Below the pieces are notes generated by a model that saw nothing but the letters and a program-made list of their open reading frames with translations, was not told where the DNA came from and searched no databases. From Geobacter sp. UBA6802 (GTDB lineage: Bacteria > Desulfobacterota > Desulfuromonadia > Geobacterales > Pseudopelobacteraceae): 7,771 nt of DNA. Shown here piece by piece: positions 5,180-7,771 of this stretch. Location of the stretch: contig DKFG01000230.1 in NCBI GenBank assembly GCA_002452325.1, positions 3,993 to 11,763 on the forward strand, in the 5' to 3' direction. The translations under genes were made by a program, and so were the position numbers. Within the stretch, counting starts at the first letter, position 1. Each line of letters opens with the position of its first letter.

Positions 5180-6070
5180 CTACTGCGCAAAGTATTCTAC
5201 CGTGTTCTTGATTGACTTGACCCCGACTAACGCAGCTACGCCGTTTTCCCGCCTGCCGTGCAGTACAAACTCACTCAGGCCGATATGGTTAGGATTACCC
5301 CAGTCATAGGTATAGCCCAGCCGGGTCCAGGGATAGGGCATTGACGCACCGCTACTGCTGGCCGGATAGGGGTAGCTGTAAATAAACTGGGTCCGGTTTG
5401 CAAACCAGCCTGTGTAGTCGCGATACTCCCAGACACCGCCTTGGTCAGCCCTGATTTTCTCGGTGTCATTAAAGCTCCAGAACATGCTGTAGGGAAAATC
5501 AACGGCCTGGGTTGGAAAGCTGGAGGGCTGGCATTCCCTGTCGGTAATCTCCGGGTCAGGACAGGGGCGGAACAGATCCCTGGGTGAAACCCACAACTCA
5601 ACAAAACTGCGATCCTCCTGAGCCGCCTCCGGTGTAACCCCCAACAACTGCGCCACCCGCAACGATGACGGCACCGTGCCGCTGAAGAAGTTTTTCATCT
5701 CCGGCGCCACCGTTACCCACAGATCCACGCCAACGAGACAGCTTTCCGGTCTGCAGGTCGGATCAGCAGTGCCATCGTACCATTTTACGTCACTGGTTTT
5801 GATCCATGACGCAACCAGCACACGGCTGCCGACCACCCCGTTCTCCCAGATCAGCTGCGGGTTATCATTGGTAATAGGTGTCAGCCCGGTATAGACCTCG
5901 GCCGGTGTTGCGTAAGTGGCATCAAGCAGGGCGCTTTTGTAGACCGATGCAAGATCTACCGGGGCTTGCGATGATGAATCACTGCCGCAACCGGACAAGG
6001 CAAGCAGGGCAATAAGTAATGCGGCCAATAATGCATGCAATGAACTTTTTCGGAACCGGTCAGATTGCAT
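5180..6070 (-). CDS. Orphan lipoprotein, probably outer membrane, unknown function
   Basis: 296 residues from the chosen ATG; family not recognised. A positively charged start (MQSDRFRKSS) is followed by a hydrophobic core and the lipobox LSGC, so C28 is the lipidated cysteine. The next residues are G-S with no Asp at +2, consistent with sorting to the outer membrane. The mature part is rich in aromatic residues and looks beta-rich and globular: ALLDATYATPAEVYTGLTPI (47-66), FVELWVSPRDLF (156-167), PYPWTRLGYTYDWG (245-258). C106/C111 and C170/C180 form two short-spaced pairs that may be disulfides. Start choice: ATG at 6070 has GGGGG (6076-6080) five bases upstream, whereas the in-frame ATG at 6082 has no SD. 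A candidate promoter lies at 6104-6131, and the palindrome 5056-5102 follows the gene. Confidence 0.85.
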   Translation of the reverse strand: MQSDRFRKSSLHALLAALLIALLALSGCGSDSSSQAPVDLASVYKSALLDATYATPAEVYTGLTPITNDNPQLIWENGVVGSRVLVASWIKTSDVKWYDGTADPTCRPESCLVGVDLWVTVAPEMKNFFSGTVPSSLRVAQLLGVTPEAAQEDRSFVELWVSPRDLFRPCPDPEITDRECQPSSFPTQAVDFPYSMFWSFNDTEKIRADQGGVWEYRDYTGWFANRTQFIYSYPYPASSSGASMPYPWTRLGYTYDWGNPNHIGLSEFVLHGRRENGVAALVGVKSIKNTVEYFAQ

Positions 6071-6103
6071 AGGTACCCCCATTCACGTAGTTGAATGCCC
6101 TTA

Positions 6104-6131
6104 ACTGTACCAGCAGTTTTCGGTCCTGCAA
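6104..6131 (-). promoter_or_regulatory. Candidate extended -10 promoter of the lipoprotein gene
   Basis: On the minus strand TTGCAG (6131-6126), a 16-base spacer, then TACAGT (6109-6104) preceded by TGG. The predicted start near 6097 gives a leader of about 27 bases to the ATG at 6070. It shares GGTTGCAGG-N11-CTGGTA(C/G)AGT with the sequence upstream of the hydrolase gene. Confidence 0.45.
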
Positions 6132-6211
6132 CCAGGCTTATTCTGATAAGCGCTGATCTGCCGCCTGCTCTGCAGCAGCCGGGCACCATCTGCACCGTCA
6201 TCACAAAGATG

Positions 6212-6239
6212 TTGACAATGTGCATAAAACTGGTATCTC
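6212..6239 (+). promoter_or_regulatory. Candidate promoter of the histidine kinase gene
   Basis: A perfect -35 consensus TTGACA (6212-6217), a 16-base spacer, then TATCTC (6234-6239), a four-of-six -10 with a preceding TGG (extended -10). The predicted transcript start is near 6246, giving a leader of about 105 bases before the kinase ATG. The -35 and spacing are good; the -10 is mediocre. Confidence 0.5.
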
Positions 6240-6270
6240 AGATTACGAAAAAGTCGTAAAGGAGCTTCTC

Positions 6271-6301
6271 TGTGACAGATGCAAGCCAGACAAATGTCAC
6301 A
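6271..6301. repeat. Inverted repeat TGTGACA-N17-TGTCACA in the kinase leader
   Basis: Two perfect 7-base arms (6271-6277 and 6295-6301) with a 17-base spacer. The left arm covers the GTG of the leader ORF and lies directly after its SD. The spacing is too wide for a CRP-type TGTGA-N6-TCACA site, so an RNA hairpin or an unusual operator is more likely. Confidence 0.5.
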
Positions 6302-6331
6302 CAGCCACACAGTCCACCCCGAGCGGTTTAA
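6272..6331 (+). CDS. Possible 19-residue leader ORF upstream of the histidine kinase
   Basis: GTG start with AAGGAG (6259-6264) seven bases upstream, the best SD in this region. It reads VTDASQTNVTQPHSPPRAV and ends at TAA, 20 bases before the kinase ATG, in a different frame. The kinase ATG itself has no SD, so ribosomes ending here could reinitiate at the kinase. The peptide has no recognised family and may be a translated leader, a chance ORF, or the true kinase N-terminus broken by a frameshift. Confidence 0.3.
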   Translation: MTDASQTNVTQPHSPPRAV

Positions 6332-6351
6332 CTGACCGCGCTCATCGCCCC

Positions 6352-7771
6352 ATGACCTCCCTCAACGACAGGAATCGCCGGTTACAGTGGAAAGGTATGT
6401 TCTGGCTTGGGGTTATCCTGCTTCCGATCCTGGGACTGATGGCCTTTGCCTGTTGGCAGAGACACCATGATGCCGTTGAAAAGGCCACCCTGCAGACCCG
6501 CAACCTCACTAAAATGCTGGCCCTGGAGCTGGAGGCAGACTTTAACCGTATTGACAGCGTGCTGGAATATGCAGAGCACCTCCTGACCTCTTCGCTCCCC
6601 AAAGGGCTGGGCTCCACCCCGGCACAGCTTCATCAGCAGCAGCCGGTTCTCAACCGCAAACTGCAGGCCCTTGAAGCGAGCTTCCCCACCATAAAAGCCC
6701 TCAACATCTTTGATGCTGAAGGGAACCTGCGGTTTTCATCACGCAACAGCACAGCCGTCAACATCGCTGATCGCGCTTTTTTCCAGCATCTCAAGACCAA
6801 CCCGCAGGCACAGACCGCATTTTCAGACATTATCACCTCACGCACCACCGGCCTGCGAGGGCTGGCACAGGCTCGGGCGCTTCGCGACCAGCAGGGCCGA
6901 TTTTTCGGAGTAGTTAATGTCATTCTCGATCTGGAGCCGATAAATCGCCTGCTGACCAGTGTGGATACCGGACCGGGCGGTGCTGCCCTGCTGCGCCGCA
7001 GTGACTCAACCGTGCTGATTGCACGTTACCCCATCTACAACAGTAGCGATTTTAACCAGCCCTTGCCGCCTACCGACCCAATCCGCCAACGGATTACAGC
7101 CGGGGAACGCCAGGCAACCCTGAGCTACACCGCCAGCGTTGACGGGATAAAGAAGCTGGGCAGCTTTCAGGTCATGGAGACCCACCCGTTTTACTTTCAT
7201 GTGGCCTTTGCAGAGGCCCATTACCTTGCAGAATGGCGTCGGCAGACCATATTGTCCACCGGCGTTGCGATTCTGCTGATGCTGCTCTTTTTTCTGGGAA
7301 TACGGCGCCTCATCCGCAGCCAGGCTGGAGAACAGGAGGCCCTGGCACAACTGAGGGAGGCTGAATCCGTGGCCTCAGTGGGCCACTGGATTATCGATCT
7401 GGCCAGCGGCAAAATCACCTGGTCAGACCAACTTTACCGTCTATTTGACATACCTCCCGACACCGCCATTGATTATCCTCGGTTTTTTCAACTGATTCAT
7501 CCTGATGATCGCGCTGCAGTGGATACTGCCTGGCAGCAGGCAGTGCAAACCAGCGGACTCTACGAAATCGATCACCGTATCCTGATTAACGGGCAGGTGC
7601 GTTGGCTGCATGAGCGGGCAGACCTGTCCCGCCGGCACCACAACAAAGTAGTCGGCACAGCGCTTGATATCACTGAGCGCAAATCACTGGAGCAGTCGCT
7701 GCTTGCAGCAAAACAGGATGCCGATGCAGCCAATCTGGCCAAAAGTCAGTTTCTGGCCAACATGAGCCACG
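6352..7771 (+). CDS. Membrane sensor histidine kinase, PDC(Cache)-PAS-HisKA, cut by window edge
   Basis: 473 codons are visible before the right edge. Order: a basic N-terminus; transmembrane helix 1 about residues 16-35; a periplasmic PDC/Cache-type sensor about 37-295, with IKALNIFDAEGNLRFSSR (114-131), IADRAFFQHL (138-147) and FGVVNVILDLEPI (185-197); transmembrane helix 2 about 300-317; a PAS_3-type domain about 336-445 (VGHWIIDL, IHPDDR, VGTALDITERK); then the start of HisKA, with AKSQFLANMSH ending at the phospho-acceptor H473. The ATPase domain and any receiver domain lie outside; this H-box form is common in hybrid kinases. Function: senses a small periplasmic ligand and autophosphorylates; ligand and partner are unknown. 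The start is uncertain: ATG 6352 has no SD, ATG 6397 would leave the first helix at the very N-terminus, and an in-frame GTG lies at 6220. Confidence 0.88.
   Translation, partial: MTSLNDRNRRLQWKGMFWLGVILLPILGLMAFACWQRHHDAVEKATLQTRNLTKMLALELEADFNRIDSVLEYAEHLLTSSLPKGLGSTPAQLHQQQPVLNRKLQALEASFPTIKALNIFDAEGNLRFSSRNSTAVNIADRAFFQHLKTNPQAQTAFSDIITSRTTGLRGLAQARALRDQQGRFFGVVNVILDLEPINRLLTSVDTGPGGAALLRRSDSTVLIARYPIYNSSDFNQPLPPTDPIRQRITAGERQATLSYTASVDGIKKLGSFQVMETHPFYFHVAFAEAHYLAEWRRQTILSTGVAILLMLLFFLGIRRLIRSQAGEQEALAQLREAESVASVGHWIIDLASGKITWSDQLYRLFDIPPDTAIDYPRFFQLIHPDDRAAVDTAWQQAVQTSGLYEIDHRILINGQVRWLHERADLSRRHHNKVVGTALDITERKSLEQSLLAAKQDADAANLAKSQFLANMSH

Larger units (their letters stand above)
6071..6351. 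other. Divergent intergenic control region
   Basis: 281 bp between the divergently oriented lipoprotein gene and the histidine kinase gene. It contains a candidate promoter toward each gene, a 19-codon leader ORF with a strong SD, and a 7-bp inverted repeat, listed separately. No tRNA or small-RNA structure was recognised. Confidence 0.6.

Noticed and set aside
6271..6301. CRP-type operator reading of TGTGA...TCACA
   Set aside because: The half-sites are 21 bases apart rather than the six expected for a CRP site, so it is reported only as an inverted repeat.
6220..6351. N-terminal extension of the histidine kinase from an in-frame GTG at 6220
   Set aside because: The GTG lacks an SD and lies between the -35 and -10 of the candidate promoter, upstream of the predicted transcript start. 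The added residues (with CDRCKPDKC) resemble no kinase domain, though it is not strictly excluded.
6342..6923. Three overlapping minus-strand ORFs (6342-6617, 6382-6633, 6633-6923)
   Set aside because: All are opposite the histidine kinase, whose PDC sensor motifs establish the plus-strand reading.

Overview
The window looks like chromosomal DNA of a Gram-negative, Geobacter-like deltaproteobacterium (Desulfuromonadales). This is inferred from moderately high GC, tightly packed one-direction gene strings with good Shine-Dalgarno (SD) sequences, a lipoprotein, signal-peptide proteins, a GspE/PilB-type ATPase and a PDC-PAS histidine kinase. The species cannot be fixed from the sequence alone. 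No rRNA, tRNA, CRISPR array, insertion sequence or phage gene was seen.

Almost everything from 1 to 6070 is on the minus strand. Read in transcription order (right to left) it holds: an orphan outer-membrane-type lipoprotein (6070-5180); an intergenic stretch with a perfect 15-bp inverted repeat (5056-5102); a yeast-Fcy1-like cytosine deaminase (5030-4593); and then a compact string that begins behind a candidate promoter at 4566-4539. That string is an alpha/beta hydrolase (4519-3707), an MliC-like periplasmic lysozyme inhibitor (3710-3357), a DUF985 cupin (3338-2814), a chagasin-like cysteine-protease inhibitor with an extra C-terminal domain (2800-2039), a STAS anti-sigma-factor antagonist (2027-1680) and an RsbW-like anti-sigma kinase (1683-1240). 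Two junctions are ATGA overlaps, and the remaining gaps are 11-18 bp. After an 89-bp gap come a small two-helix membrane protein (1150-710) and the N-terminal third of a GspE/PulE-family ATPase (695 to the window edge).

To the right, the divergent region 6071-6351 has candidate promoters facing both ways and a possible leader ORF with an overlapping inverted repeat. It precedes a plus-strand sensor histidine kinase (6352 to the window edge) cut exactly at its phospho-acceptor histidine.

The most interesting unit is the 1240-4519 string. It places two exported inhibitors of unrelated enzyme classes (lysozyme and papain-type proteases) in one probable transcript with a STAS/RsbW partner-switching pair. 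A reasonable but untested reading is a cell-envelope protection module linked to a stress switch. Several starts were moved from the longest ORF to an internal codon because the SD sequence and the neighbouring stop codon require it.
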